A stretch of DNA of 24,104 nt from Helicobacteraceae bacterium UBA6016 (GTDB lineage Bacteria > Campylobacterota > Campylobacteria > Campylobacterales > UBA6016), in the NCBI GenBank assembly GCA_002428055.1, contig DIZY01000031.1:3714-27817 (forward strand). Reading direction: 5' to 3'. The notes below the pieces were generated by a model, which had not been told where the DNA came from, ran no database searches, and was given only the letters and a program-made list of their open reading frames with translations. Both the position numbers and the translations under genes were made by a program. Below are positions 1-7,524 of this stretch, one piece after another (within the stretch, counting starts at the first letter, position 1; the number at the start of each line of letters is the position of its first letter).

Positions 1-309
1 GACGCCAAAATGCTAATTATCCTCTCCGACATCAAAGGCTACTTTGACAAAGACCCAAATAAGCATACGGATGCAAAACTACGAAAAATCGTCTCGCATA
101 TAGAAGAATCGGAGCTAAACGCCGACTACAACCCTAACGACGCTTTTGCAACCGGCGGCATAGTAACGAAGCTAAAAGCCGCAAATTTTTTATTAAACCA
201 CGATAGAGAGATGTTTTTATCTAGCGGTTTTGATCTAAAGGCGGCAAAAGAGTTTTTAATGGACGGTATCCAAACCGAGGGAACGCTATTTAAAAGAGAT
301 TTGAAATGA
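1..309 (+). CDS. proB: Glutamate 5-kinase, C-terminal part (5' end outside window)
   Basis: The frame is open from base 1, so this is the last 102 codons of a gene that starts upstream. Glutamate 5-kinase phosphorylates glutamate with ATP in the first step of proline synthesis in the cytosol. Visible signatures are LIILSDIKGYFDKDP (the 'LSD.dGlyd.dP' segment of amino acid kinases), the glycine/lysine motif ATGGIVTKLKAA that contacts nucleotide, and the C-terminal GTLFKRD. The stop falls directly after the kinase fold, so there is no PUA domain as in the longer E. coli enzyme; as far as I recall, short ProB is normal in Campylobacter relatives. Its stop overlaps the fmt start in an ATGA, implying translational coupling. 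Identity is well supported; the full length cannot be judged. Confidence 0.9.
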   Translation, partial: DAKMLIILSDIKGYFDKDPNKHTDAKLRKIVSHIEESELNADYNPNDAFATGGIVTKLKAANFLLNHDREMFLSSGFDLKAAKEFLMDGIQTEGTLFKRDLK

Positions 310-1214
310 GAAAAAAAATAGTTTTTATGGGGAGCGCGGACTTCTCAAGTATCATCATGGAGTCTTTGGTAACGGATGAAAGATTTGAGGTTACGGTTCT
401 ATTCACGCAACCCGATAAGCCGGTGGGGCGAAAACAGATAATGACTCCGCCCGATACCGCAATATGTGCCAAGAGATTTAATATCCCGACATTTCAGCCC
501 GCAAAAATCTCGGAATGTAGCGAACAGATAAAAGAGATGAGGCCTGATTTTATCGTGGTTGCGGCATACGGGCAGATACTAAAACAAGAGATACTGGATA
601 TTGCGCCGTGCATCAATCTTCACACTTCTTTTTTGCCTCGCAATAGAGGAGCGGCGGCGCTACAAACGCACATACTCGAAAATGACGACTACGCCGGAGT
701 AACAGCTATTTGGATGGACAGAGGGCTTGACACTGGCGACATACTGGGAACGATATTTTTTAGACCGCAGGGGTGTGCAAAGTTTAACTGCCTACTAAAA
801 CACCTAGGCTACCAAGCGGCAAATCTGACCAAAAGCATTATTCAAGACTTTAGAGAAATTAAACCTCTTAAGCAGATAAACGCCGACGCAAGTTACGCTA
901 AAAAGCTTACAAAAGAAGACGGCTTAATCGACTTCGCATCCGCCAAAAAAGCGTACAAAAAATTTCTAGCCTATTACCCGTGGCCTGGAGTCTATATCGA
1001 ATCAGGACTCAAAATAAAAGAGGTTGCCGTGAATGAGCTAGGATCCAAAAACAGAGGCGGTGAGATATTGGCCGTAGGAGAGGATGATATAACTATCGGA
1101 TTTGAAACAGGATCACTCAAATTATCAAAACTTCAAGCGCCTTCAAAAAATGAAGTAACCGCCCTTGAATACATACGAGGCAAAAGGCTAAATATTGGAG
1201 ATATTCTGGTTTGA
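306..1214 (+). CDS. fmt: Methionyl-tRNA formyltransferase
   Basis: This enzyme transfers a formyl group from 10-formyltetrahydrofolate to Met-tRNAfMet for translation initiation. The 302-residue product is close to the usual ~310. The N-terminal Rossmann domain begins KIVFMGSADF, followed by QPDKPVGR (residues 35-42). The catalytic Asn-His-Asp are N104 and H106 in NLHTSFLP and D142 in GLDTGD. The C-terminal OB-like domain begins after YAKKLTKEDGLIDF. The loop after the catalytic His reads SFLPRNRGAAALQ where most family members have SLLPxxRGAAPIQ, so the conserved proline is an alanine. The start ATG overlaps the proB stop, and the 3' end overlaps birA by 20 bases. Function is clear; the loop change is only a divergence note. 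Confidence 0.94.
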   Translation: MRKKIVFMGSADFSSIIMESLVTDERFEVTVLFTQPDKPVGRKQIMTPPDTAICAKRFNIPTFQPAKISECSEQIKEMRPDFIVVAAYGQILKQEILDIAPCINLHTSFLPRNRGAAALQTHILENDDYAGVTAIWMDRGLDTGDILGTIFFRPQGCAKFNCLLKHLGYQAANLTKSIIQDFREIKPLKQINADASYAKKLTKEDGLIDFASAKKAYKKFLAYYPWPGVYIESGLKIKEVAVNELGSKNRGGEILAVGEDDITIGFETGSLKLSKLQAPSKNEVTALEYIRGKRLNIGDILV

Positions 1215-1830
1215 CACACTGCCCTCAACGCAGACATACCTAGTAGAAAAGATAAAAAACGGCGAACTTAGTGCCCCCGTTTGCATTGTCGCCGATACAC
1301 AAAGTGATGGGCAGGGCTCCAGGGCAAACAAGTGGGAGTCAATTCCGAACTCTCTTCTATTTTCTTTTGCCGTGCCGCTAAAAACGCTACCGGATGATTT
1401 GAAACTAGAATCCGCATCAATATATTTTATGTATATTCTAAAAGAACTTTTGGCAAATGAAGGCTCAAATTGTTGGCTTAAATGGCCAAACGACATATAC
1501 ATAGGCGATAAAAAAATGGCAGGAGCAATAACCGCTTTTTTAAAAGAAAAAGAGACGCTAGTATGCGGCATAGGAGTTAACCTTAATGAGACAAAAGAGT
1601 TTGGCGGATGCGATATAAAAACAGACAAAAAAAACCTCATTAACGAGTATCTATCGGTATTTACGGCTCCCCCAGAGTGGAAGCATATTTTTAGAAAATT
1701 TGAAGTAGAATTTTTGAAAACAAGAGAGAAAATGCTGCTTCATAGCAGTCAAAAATATCACGAAAATGTCACATTAAATAGTGACGGCTCATTGAGTGTA
1801 GATAATAAAAAGGTGTTTAGTTTAAGATGA
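1195..1830 (+). CDS. birA: Biotin--[acetyl-CoA carboxylase] ligase, single catalytic domain
   Basis: This enzyme activates biotin to biotinyl-AMP and attaches it to the biotin carrier protein of acetyl-CoA carboxylase (and possibly other carboxylases). At 211 residues it holds only the catalytic domain; there is no N-terminal helix-turn-helix, so it should not be a biotin operon repressor like E. coli BirA. Visible motifs are PSTQTYL (10-16), the biotinyl-AMP loop DGQGSRANKWES (38-49), KWPND (96-100) and KKMAG (106-110) with the likely catalytic lysine. The loop departs from the usual GRGRRGR, a pattern I recall from other Campylobacterota. The best start is TTG at 1195 inside fmt, with an AAAGG-like ribosome site just upstream; the motif positions leave no room for a later start. 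Its stop overlaps the parA start (ATGA). Confidence 0.9.
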   Translation: MEIFWFDTLPSTQTYLVEKIKNGELSAPVCIVADTQSDGQGSRANKWESIPNSLLFSFAVPLKTLPDDLKLESASIYFMYILKELLANEGSNCWLKWPNDIYIGDKKMAGAITAFLKEKETLVCGIGVNLNETKEFGGCDIKTDKKNLINEYLSVFTAPPEWKHIFRKFEVEFLKTREKMLLHSSQKYHENVTLNSDGSLSVDNKKVFSLR

Positions 1831-2642
1831 GCGAAATTATTGCAATAGCAAACCAAAAGGGCGGAGTCGGCAAAACAACAACTGCCGTTAATCTTGCAGC
1901 TTCCCTTGCGGTAGCGGAAAAAAAAGTGCTCCTAATCGACGCTGACCCACAAGCAAATGCCACAACTAATTTAGGCATTCATAGAAATAGCTTTGAATAT
2001 AATATTTATCACGCATTCATAGGCTCGAAAAAGCTATCAGAGGTTATTTTGGATACAAATCTGCCTCATTTGCATCTAGTTCCATCTAATATTGGCTTGG
2101 TAGGTATAGAAAAAGAGCTTCATGATAAAAAAATTGAGCATAGAGAGCTTATCCTAAAAGGGCTCATAGCGGAAATAGAGAATAGATACGACTACATCAT
2201 AATAGATTCTCCGCCGGCACTCGGCACTACAACGGTTAATATTTTATCGGCGGCAAACTCTCTTATTATCCCGATACAGTGCGAATTTTTTGCCTTAGAG
2301 GGATTGGCACAGCTACTAAATACGGTCAAAATAGTACAAAAAACAATAAACCCTAAATTGCGTATACGCGGATTTTTGCCAACAATGTATAGCACTCAAA
2401 ACAATTTGTCAAAACAGGTATTTTTAGATTTGAAAAGGCATTTTGTGGATAGACTTTTCAAAAATTCAGAAGAGGGCATAAGCAAAGATGAAACATCCTC
2501 GTATATCGTAATACCTAGAAATGTAAGACTTGCCGAATCTCCAAGCTTTGGCAAGCCTGTAATTTTATACGACGCAAAATCACCGGGTTCCATAGCCTAT
2601 CAAGAGCTTGCATACTGTCTTTTGAAGGAGCCGAATGTCTAA
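1827..2642 (+). CDS. parA: Chromosome-partitioning ATPase ParA/Soj
   Basis: ParA is a deviant Walker ATPase that binds DNA nonspecifically when ATP-bound and, with ParB, segregates the newly copied origins. The 271-residue product begins almost directly with the deviant Walker A KGGVGKTTT (11-19). It has the Walker A' segment LLIDADPQANATTNLG and the Walker B YIIIDSPPALG. There is no N-terminal DNA-binding extension, so it is the short chromosomal Soj/ParA type, not a plasmid type with a helix-turn-helix. It overlaps birA by four bases and parB by eight. This pairing next to the ATP synthase operon is a conserved Campylobacterota arrangement. Confidence 0.94.
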   Translation: MSEIIAIANQKGGVGKTTTAVNLAASLAVAEKKVLLIDADPQANATTNLGIHRNSFEYNIYHAFIGSKKLSEVILDTNLPHLHLVPSNIGLVGIEKELHDKKIEHRELILKGLIAEIENRYDYIIIDSPPALGTTTVNILSAANSLIIPIQCEFFALEGLAQLLNTVKIVQKTINPKLRIRGFLPTMYSTQNNLSKQVFLDLKRHFVDRLFKNSEEGISKDETSSYIVIPRNVRLAESPSFGKPVILYDAKSPGSIAYQELAYCLLKEPNV

Positions 2643-3489
2643 GTCATCGGGACTAGGAAGAGGGCTTGGCGCAATCCTTGAAGAGGTAGAAGAGGCGTAC
2701 AAACAAAATAGCGGTTCGGCAGAGTTCGTCAAAGAGATTGATCTTGAAGAGATAATAGTAAATCCGTTTCAACCAAGAAAACAGTTTGACGCAGAGTCAA
2801 TAGCAGAGCTCAGCGAGTCGATAAAAAGACACGGTCTCTTGCAGCCGGTAGTTGTAATAAGAAGTAATGACAAGTTTATGCTAATAGCCGGAGAAAGAAG
2901 GCTTAGAGCAACAAAGCTTGCCGGCATAAGTAAAATCAAAGCGATAGTTGCAGACATCGACAAAGACAGAATACGAGAGCTCGCACTTATAGAGAATATC
3001 CAAAGGGAAAATCTAAACTCAATAGAGCTCGCCATAAGCTTAAAAGAGCTTATAGAAGAACACGATTTGACACACGAAGAACTTTCCGGCATAGTCAAAA
3101 AAAGCAGAAGCTTTATTACCAACACCCTTAGACTGTTGCAACTTGATGAGTATGTAAAAGATAAGCTTATGCAAAACAAGATCACTCATGGGCACGCAAA
3201 AATGCTTGTAGGGTTAGAGTCAAACGAACAAAAAAAAATAACAGACTCCATTGTCGGGCAAAAACTAAGCGTCAGAGATACCGAAGAACTGGTAGCAAAA
3301 CTAAAAGAGCCGGTAAAAAAAGCTAAACAAACATCGTCCGCAGTCGTCAGACTAGAACTTGTTAAACTTATGGCTACACTAAATGAATCTTATGGAATAA
3401 AAACGAAAAAAACAGCCTCATCTATAACCATCCAATTCGACAATCAAGCACAAATCGAAACGCTATTAAAGAGCCTAAAAAGCAGCTAG
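2635..3489 (+). CDS. parB: Chromosome-partitioning protein ParB/Spo0J
   Basis: ParB is a CTP-dependent DNA clamp that loads at parS sites near the origin and stimulates ParA. The 284-residue protein has the N-terminal tip GLGRGLGAIL (6-15) that in the family touches ParA, then NPFQPRKQFD (43-52). The CTP-pocket motifs GERRLRA (86-92) and ENIQREN (120-126) follow. Next comes the helix-turn-helix region for parS around residues 145-190 (LSGIVKKSRSFITNTLRLL) and a C-terminal dimerisation domain. The ATG has a strong AAGGAG ribosome site (2624-2629) inside the end of parA. I saw no CACGTG-centred parS-like palindrome in the window by eye. Confidence 0.94.
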   Translation: MSKSSGLGRGLGAILEEVEEAYKQNSGSAEFVKEIDLEEIIVNPFQPRKQFDAESIAELSESIKRHGLLQPVVVIRSNDKFMLIAGERRLRATKLAGISKIKAIVADIDKDRIRELALIENIQRENLNSIELAISLKELIEEHDLTHEELSGIVKKSRSFITNTLRLLQLDEYVKDKLMQNKITHGHAKMLVGLESNEQKKITDSIVGQKLSVRDTEELVAKLKEPVKKAKQTSSAVVRLELVKLMATLNESYGIKTKKTASSITIQFDNQAQIETLLKSLKSS

Positions 3490-3503
3490 GCTATTTTTTA
3501 GGC
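3473..3503 (+). terminator. Likely intrinsic terminator at end of parB
   Basis: A perfect 9-bp inverted repeat, GCCTAAAAA (3473-3481) and TTTTTAGGC (3495-3503), encloses a 13-base loop containing the parB stop codon. A run of six T (3508-3513) lies four bases after the stem. The stem is A/T-rich, so termination may be partial. It separates the proB-parB transcript from the ATP synthase promoter. Confidence 0.5.
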
Positions 3504-3532
3504 ACGCTTTTTTAGCTTTCGTGTGCTAAAAT
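3494..3532 (+). promoter_or_regulatory. Promoter of the ATP synthase operon
   Basis: An extended -10 element, TGC-TAAAAT (TG at 3524-3525, hexamer 3527-3532), lies 31 bases before the atpF' start. Upstream there is no -35 match but T-runs at 3494-3499, 3508-3513 and 3517-3519. This is the typical layout of sigma-70 promoters in Campylobacter and Helicobacter. Transcription would start near 3540, giving a short leader with the ribosome site AAAAGGAG (3546-3553). Confidence 0.55.
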
Positions 3533-3563
3533 CCTAAGTCACTACAAAAAGGAGTGCTTTTAT

Positions 3564-3983
3564 ATGCTAGACATCCAGCCTAGCCTACTTGCGTTTGAAA
3601 TTGTTACTTTCTTACTGCTTGTAGCTATCTTAAATCAGATTCTTTACAAACCGATGCTAAGTTTTATAGAGGAGAGAAATTCGAATCTAAAAGCAGACGC
3701 CGGTCTCGCAGACGCCCAAGAAAGCGAGAGGGAAGCGCTAATTACGGAGGCAAACAAACTACTTGCCGACGCAAAAGCTGAAGCGGCAAAAATTAGACAC
3801 GAAGCGATTACGGTTGCTAAAACCGAAGCCGAAACTAAAATAAATGCCGTCAAAGAAAGCGCAAAAACCGAAGTTGCTAACTTTTCAAGCGAATTAACCG
3901 CCCAAAAAGCTGAGCTAAAAGTAGCTATCCTCTCTAATTCTGAAGGGTACAAACAAAGCTTGGCAAAAGCTCTAAAAATATAA
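3564..3983 (+). CDS. atpF': F0F1 ATP synthase subunit b' (first b-type subunit)
   Basis: The b-type subunits form the peripheral stalk that holds the F1 head against the Fo ring. The 139-residue protein has one N-terminal membrane segment (about residues 8-28, LLAFEIVTFLLLVAILNQIL) followed by YKPML and a long alanine/lysine/glutamate-rich helix to the C-terminus. Two b-type genes in tandem, this one and atpF, indicate a b/b' heterodimer; this arrangement is known in Campylobacterota as well as in photosynthetic bacteria. It is the first gene of the operon, with a strong AAAAGGAG ribosome site ten bases before the ATG. It is shorter and lacks the signal-like N-terminus of the next gene, which is why I call it b'. 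Confidence 0.88.
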   Translation: MLDIQPSLLAFEIVTFLLLVAILNQILYKPMLSFIEERNSNLKADAGLADAQESEREALITEANKLLADAKAEAAKIRHEAITVAKTEAETKINAVKESAKTEVANFSSELTAQKAELKVAILSNSEGYKQSLAKALKI

Positions 3984-3995
3984 GAAAGGTCGCAG

Positions 3996-4514
3996 ATGAG
4001 TCTTGTCAAAGTAGCATCCGCGTTGCTTCTAACATCCGTTGCAGTTTTTGCATCAGATGCGGGACACGGTGGAACGGACATATTACCTAGAGCGGTAAAC
4101 TTTCTTATTTTTGCCGCACTTGCTTACTATTTACTAGCCGAAAAACTAAAGGCTTTCTTTAGCGGCAGAGCAGCTTCTATAGCAAAAGCTTACGAAGATG
4201 CTGAAAATAAAATCAAAGAGGCGAAAGTCGCTTTGAATGAAGCAAGAGCAAAAAAAGAAGAGGTTGCCAAACTAGCAAGCGAACTAATAGCTTCGTCTAA
4301 AACCGACGCTGTAGTTCAAGCAAAAAAAATAGCGGAACATGCCGACGAAGAGATAGTAAGAGTTAAAAAATCAGCTGAAGACGAAATGTCCATGCTGAGA
4401 AAAAAAGCTATTATTGACACGGTAGAGGAAGCTATCGGTGAAATCGTAGACAAAGAAGGTTTCGGCGTCGACGATAAAGATTTTGCAAAAATCATTGCAA
4501 AAAGGGTAGCCTAA
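3996..4514 (+). CDS. atpF: F0F1 ATP synthase subunit b
   Basis: This is the second peripheral-stalk b subunit, 172 residues. It starts with a signal-peptide-like stretch (about 1-19, MSLVKVASALLLTSVAVFAS) and a short Gly/His linker (DAGHGGTDI). A membrane segment follows at about 30-49 (AVNFLIFAALAYYLL), then a long charged coiled coil. A cleavable-looking leader before the membrane helix is a feature I recall from Campylobacter AtpF. The 12-base gap after atpF' holds AAGAAAGG as ribosome site. The stop codon shares one base with the atpH start (TAATG). Confidence 0.9.
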   Translation: MSLVKVASALLLTSVAVFASDAGHGGTDILPRAVNFLIFAALAYYLLAEKLKAFFSGRAASIAKAYEDAENKIKEAKVALNEARAKKEEVAKLASELIASSKTDAVVQAKKIAEHADEEIVRVKKSAEDEMSMLRKKAIIDTVEEAIGEIVDKEGFGVDDKDFAKIIAKRVA

Positions 4515-5062
4515 TGGTTTCATCAATTTCAAAAAAATACACTAAAGCATTAACAACTTCACAAACAGATGCTGAATTACAGCAAAGCTATGTCGCACTA
4601 AACAACATTAGCAACGCCCTCAAAATATCCAAGTTTCAAGATATTTTAGGTTCAAAAGATATCTCGCTTGATAAAAAAGCGTCTTTAATCTCTGAAATCT
4701 CAGGGAGCAGTGACGCTAAACTGTCAAACTTCATCTCTTTGCTTCTTAAGGCAAACAGAGTGGAGATAGTTCCTGCGGTAGCAGAAGAGATTAGAGAGTT
4801 TTTAGCAAACAAATCCGGTAAGGCAGATGGCAGAGTAACTGCTTCTTTTGATGTCGGAAGCGCAGAACTAGAGGAAATTTCAAAAGTTCTAAGCACAAAG
4901 CTAAAAAGAGAGATCGGACTAACTTTTGAAAAAACAGACACTGCTCATTTCAACGGTATCAAAGTAGAAATCGACGATCTTGGCGTGGAAGTAGAAATCA
5001 ATAAAGATGCGCTTAAAAAATCAGTTATTGCGCATATCCTAAATACAACTAAAATCTTTTGA
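4514..5062 (+). CDS. atpH: F0F1 ATP synthase subunit delta
   Basis: Subunit delta sits on top of the F1 head and ties it to the b/b' stalk. The 182-residue product has the usual OSCP/delta length and architecture: an N-terminal helical domain (ISKKYTKALTTSQTD...) and a C-terminal part with the family-like LTFEKTDTAHFNGIKVEID segment. That segment corresponds to the conserved 'D.sliGG..i..gd' region, here without the double glycine. Identity rests on size, fold-like pattern and its place between atpF and atpA. Translation starts at an ATG overlapping the atpF stop. Confidence 0.9.
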   Translation: MVSSISKKYTKALTTSQTDAELQQSYVALNNISNALKISKFQDILGSKDISLDKKASLISEISGSSDAKLSNFISLLLKANRVEIVPAVAEEIREFLANKSGKADGRVTASFDVGSAELEEISKVLSTKLKREIGLTFEKTDTAHFNGIKVEIDDLGVEVEINKDALKKSVIAHILNTTKIF

Positions 5063-5073
5063 AAGGGGATAGA

Positions 5074-6600
5074 GTGAGCACTAAAATAAATGCTGACGAA
5101 ATTAGCTCGATAATTCGAGAAAGAATAGAAAACTTCGAGCTAAAAGTAGATATAAACGAAACCGGTAAAGTAATAAGTATCGGTGACGGAATCGCTAAAG
5201 TATACGGTCTTAAAAATGTTATGGCCGGAGAGATGCTGGAGTTTGAAAACGGAGAAAAAGGTCTTGCGCAAAACCTTGAAGAATCAACAGTAGGTGTTGT
5301 TGTTCTTGGTAAAGGCAAAGGCATTGTTGAAAATACTACGGTAAAAAGACTAGGTAAACTTCTAAAAGTTCCTGTCGGCGAAGCAATGGTAGGAAGAGTT
5401 GTAAATGCTCTTGGCGAACCAATCGACGGCAAAGGTCCTATCGCAGCTACTGAAACAAAATTCATAGAAGAAAAAGCTCTAGGAATTATGGCTAGAAAAT
5501 CTGTTCATGAGCCGCTTCAAACAGGTATTAAAGCAATCGATGCCCTTGTGCCAATTGGTAGAGGACAAAGAGAGCTTATCATCGGCGATAGGCAAACAGG
5601 CAAAAGTACTGTTGCTCTTGACACGATTATTAATCAAAAAGGTCAAGGCGTATTTTGTATATATGTTGCAATCGGTCAAAAACAATCAAGCGTTGCTCAA
5701 GTTGTTAAAACTCTAGAAGAGCACGGCGCAATGGAATATACGACTGTTGTTGCGGCAACTGCATCTGAAAGTGCTGCTCTTCAATTTTTGGCTCCATACT
5801 GTGGCGTAACAATCGGCGAATACTTTAGAGATAATGCAAAACATGCTCTTATCGTATATGATGACTTGTCAAAACATGCGGTAGCCTACAGAGAGATGTC
5901 TCTACTTCTTAGAAGACCTCCGGGCAGGGAAGCGTATCCGGGAGATGTATTCTATGTTCACTCAAGACTACTTGAGAGAGCCGCAAAAGTTAACGATGAA
6001 CTTGGCGCGGGAAGTCTTACTGCCCTACCAATCATCGAAACTCAAGCAGGCGATGTATCTGCATACATCCCTACAAATGTTATTTCAATTACAGACGGTC
6101 AAATATTCCTAGAAACAGACCTATTTAACGCAGGCGTTAGACCCGCGATTAATGTTGGTATCTCAGTTTCAAGGGTTGGCGGAGCCGCTCAGATTAAAGC
6201 GACAAAACAAGTTGCGGGTACCCTTAGACTTGACCTTGCGCAATTTAGAGAACTTCAAGCATTCTCACAATTTGCTTCAGATCTTGATGAAGTAAGTAGA
6301 AACCAACTTGAAAGAGGTATTAGAATGGTTGAGGTTCTGAAACAAGGACCTTACGCTCCAATAGCCATCGAAAGACAAGTGTGCTTGATTTTTGCAGGAA
6401 ATGGCGGCTATCTTGACGCAATGAATCCTAAAGAAGTAACAACTTATGAAACTGAGCTTTATGAGTTTATAGATTCTAAATATCCGCAAATATTTGAAGA
6501 TATTAGAGCTAAAAAACAAATCGATAAAGAGAATGAAGAAGTTCTTAGAAAAGCACTTGATGAGTTTAGGGTAATTTTTTCGTCAACAGCTAAAAAATAA
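5074..6600 (+). CDS. atpA: F0F1 ATP synthase subunit alpha
   Basis: Subunit alpha alternates with beta in the F1 hexamer and carries non-catalytic nucleotide sites. From the GTG start it is 508 residues. It has the Walker A GDRQTGKST (171-179), the family hallmark around residues 362-375 (PAINVGISVSRVGG), and an N-terminal crown domain. I choose GTG at 5074 because a clear AAAGGGGA ribosome site (5062-5069) lies just before it. It also gives the family-like N-terminus near ADEISSIIRERIENFE. A longer TTG reading from 5059 would place that site inside the gene. atpA ends 16 bases before atpG. Its codon choice (many CTT, GGT, GTT) differs from flanking genes, consistent with high expression. Confidence 0.96.
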   Translation: MSTKINADEISSIIRERIENFELKVDINETGKVISIGDGIAKVYGLKNVMAGEMLEFENGEKGLAQNLEESTVGVVVLGKGKGIVENTTVKRLGKLLKVPVGEAMVGRVVNALGEPIDGKGPIAATETKFIEEKALGIMARKSVHEPLQTGIKAIDALVPIGRGQRELIIGDRQTGKSTVALDTIINQKGQGVFCIYVAIGQKQSSVAQVVKTLEEHGAMEYTTVVAATASESAALQFLAPYCGVTIGEYFRDNAKHALIVYDDLSKHAVAYREMSLLLRRPPGREAYPGDVFYVHSRLLERAAKVNDELGAGSLTALPIIETQAGDVSAYIPTNVISITDGQIFLETDLFNAGVRPAINVGISVSRVGGAAQIKATKQVAGTLRLDLAQFRELQAFSQFASDLDEVSRNQLERGIRMVEVLKQGPYAPIAIERQVCLIFAGNGGYLDAMNPKEVTTYETELYEFIDSKYPQIFEDIRAKKQIDKENEEVLRKALDEFRVIFSSTAKK

Positions 6601-6616
6601 GTAAAGAGACAAAAAA

Positions 6617-7507
6617 ATGGCTAACCTAAAAAACATTCAGCGCAAAATCAAAAGCGTTCAAAATACGGGCAAGATAACCAGAGCGATGAAGCTTGTCTCT
6701 ACGGCTAAACTAAAAAGAGCCGAAGAGCTAGCTAAATCATCTAGAGAATATGCTTCAAAGTTGAATGAAGTTTTGTCAAACATCGCCTGCAATGTCAATA
6801 AATATGATATTAGCGGCTTTGGATACGATGCAAGACTGTTCAAAAAAAATGAGGATGAAAAGGTTGTCGATTTGATTTTTATCACTTCCGACAAAGGTCT
6901 TTGCGGCGGATTTAACGCCCAAACGATTAAAGCCGTAAAAAATCTATATTTGAAGCTTAAAAACGAAGGCAAAACTGTCAGAATCAGAGGAATAGGTCGA
7001 AAAGGTATAGACAACCTTAGATTTAATCAGATTGATTTGACTGAAACCAATATCGGCGTATCCGGGGCTCCTTCTTATGAAAAAGCTCAAAAAATAATAG
7101 AAAAAGCTTTTGCTGATTTTATTGACGGCAAAACCGATAGAGTCGTTATTATCTATAACGGCTTTAAAAGCATGATAGCTCAAGAGATAAGACAAATAGA
7201 CCTCCTTCCGGTAGATCTAGAAAGTGCAGCAGGCAACAGCTGTCAGTCTATAATATCTACTGAGCCGGACGATAGCAAGATTATTTTGGACTCTTTGATG
7301 CAAAAATACATCGAGTTCAATCTATATTACTCGCTAATCGACTCTCTTGCCGCCGAGCATGCATCTAGGGTTCAGGCTATGGATGCGGCGAATAGAAATG
7401 CAAAAGAGATGGCTAATAGCTTGACCGTTCAGTATAACAAAGCAAGACAAGAATCAATTACAACAGAGCTAACAGAAATTATCAGCGGTATGGAATCGCT
7501 TAAATAA
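6617..7507 (+). CDS. atpG: F0F1 ATP synthase subunit gamma
   Basis: Subunit gamma is the central rotor shaft that couples the c-ring to the catalytic sites. The 296-residue protein has the conserved N-terminal helix NIQRKIKSVQNTGKITRAMK (6-25), the central Rossmann-like part with FITSDKGLCGGFN, and the C-terminal helix containing EHASRVQAMDAANRNA (about 244-259). All are typical of gamma. A weak GTAAAGAGAC sequence serves as ribosome site. Position between alpha and beta is standard. Confidence 0.95.
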   Translation: MANLKNIQRKIKSVQNTGKITRAMKLVSTAKLKRAEELAKSSREYASKLNEVLSNIACNVNKYDISGFGYDARLFKKNEDEKVVDLIFITSDKGLCGGFNAQTIKAVKNLYLKLKNEGKTVRIRGIGRKGIDNLRFNQIDLTETNIGVSGAPSYEKAQKIIEKAFADFIDGKTDRVVIIYNGFKSMIAQEIRQIDLLPVDLESAAGNSCQSIISTEPDDSKIILDSLMQKYIEFNLYYSLIDSLAAEHASRVQAMDAANRNAKEMANSLTVQYNKARQESITTELTEIISGMESLK

Positions 7508-7524
7508 TAAAGGAGATATGACGG

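Noticed and set aside
1188..1640. 150-codon open frame on the - strand opposite birA
   Set aside because: No motif or ribosome site; birA on the other strand carries clear ligase motifs.
3644..4081. 145-codon open frame on the - strand across atpF' and atpF
   Set aside because: It is an antisense shadow of alanine/lysine-rich helices and has no family resemblance.
5059..5073. TTG start for atpA fifteen bases upstream
   Set aside because: It would put the AAAGGGGA ribosome site inside the gene; GTG 5074 is well spaced from that site and gives a family-like N-terminus.
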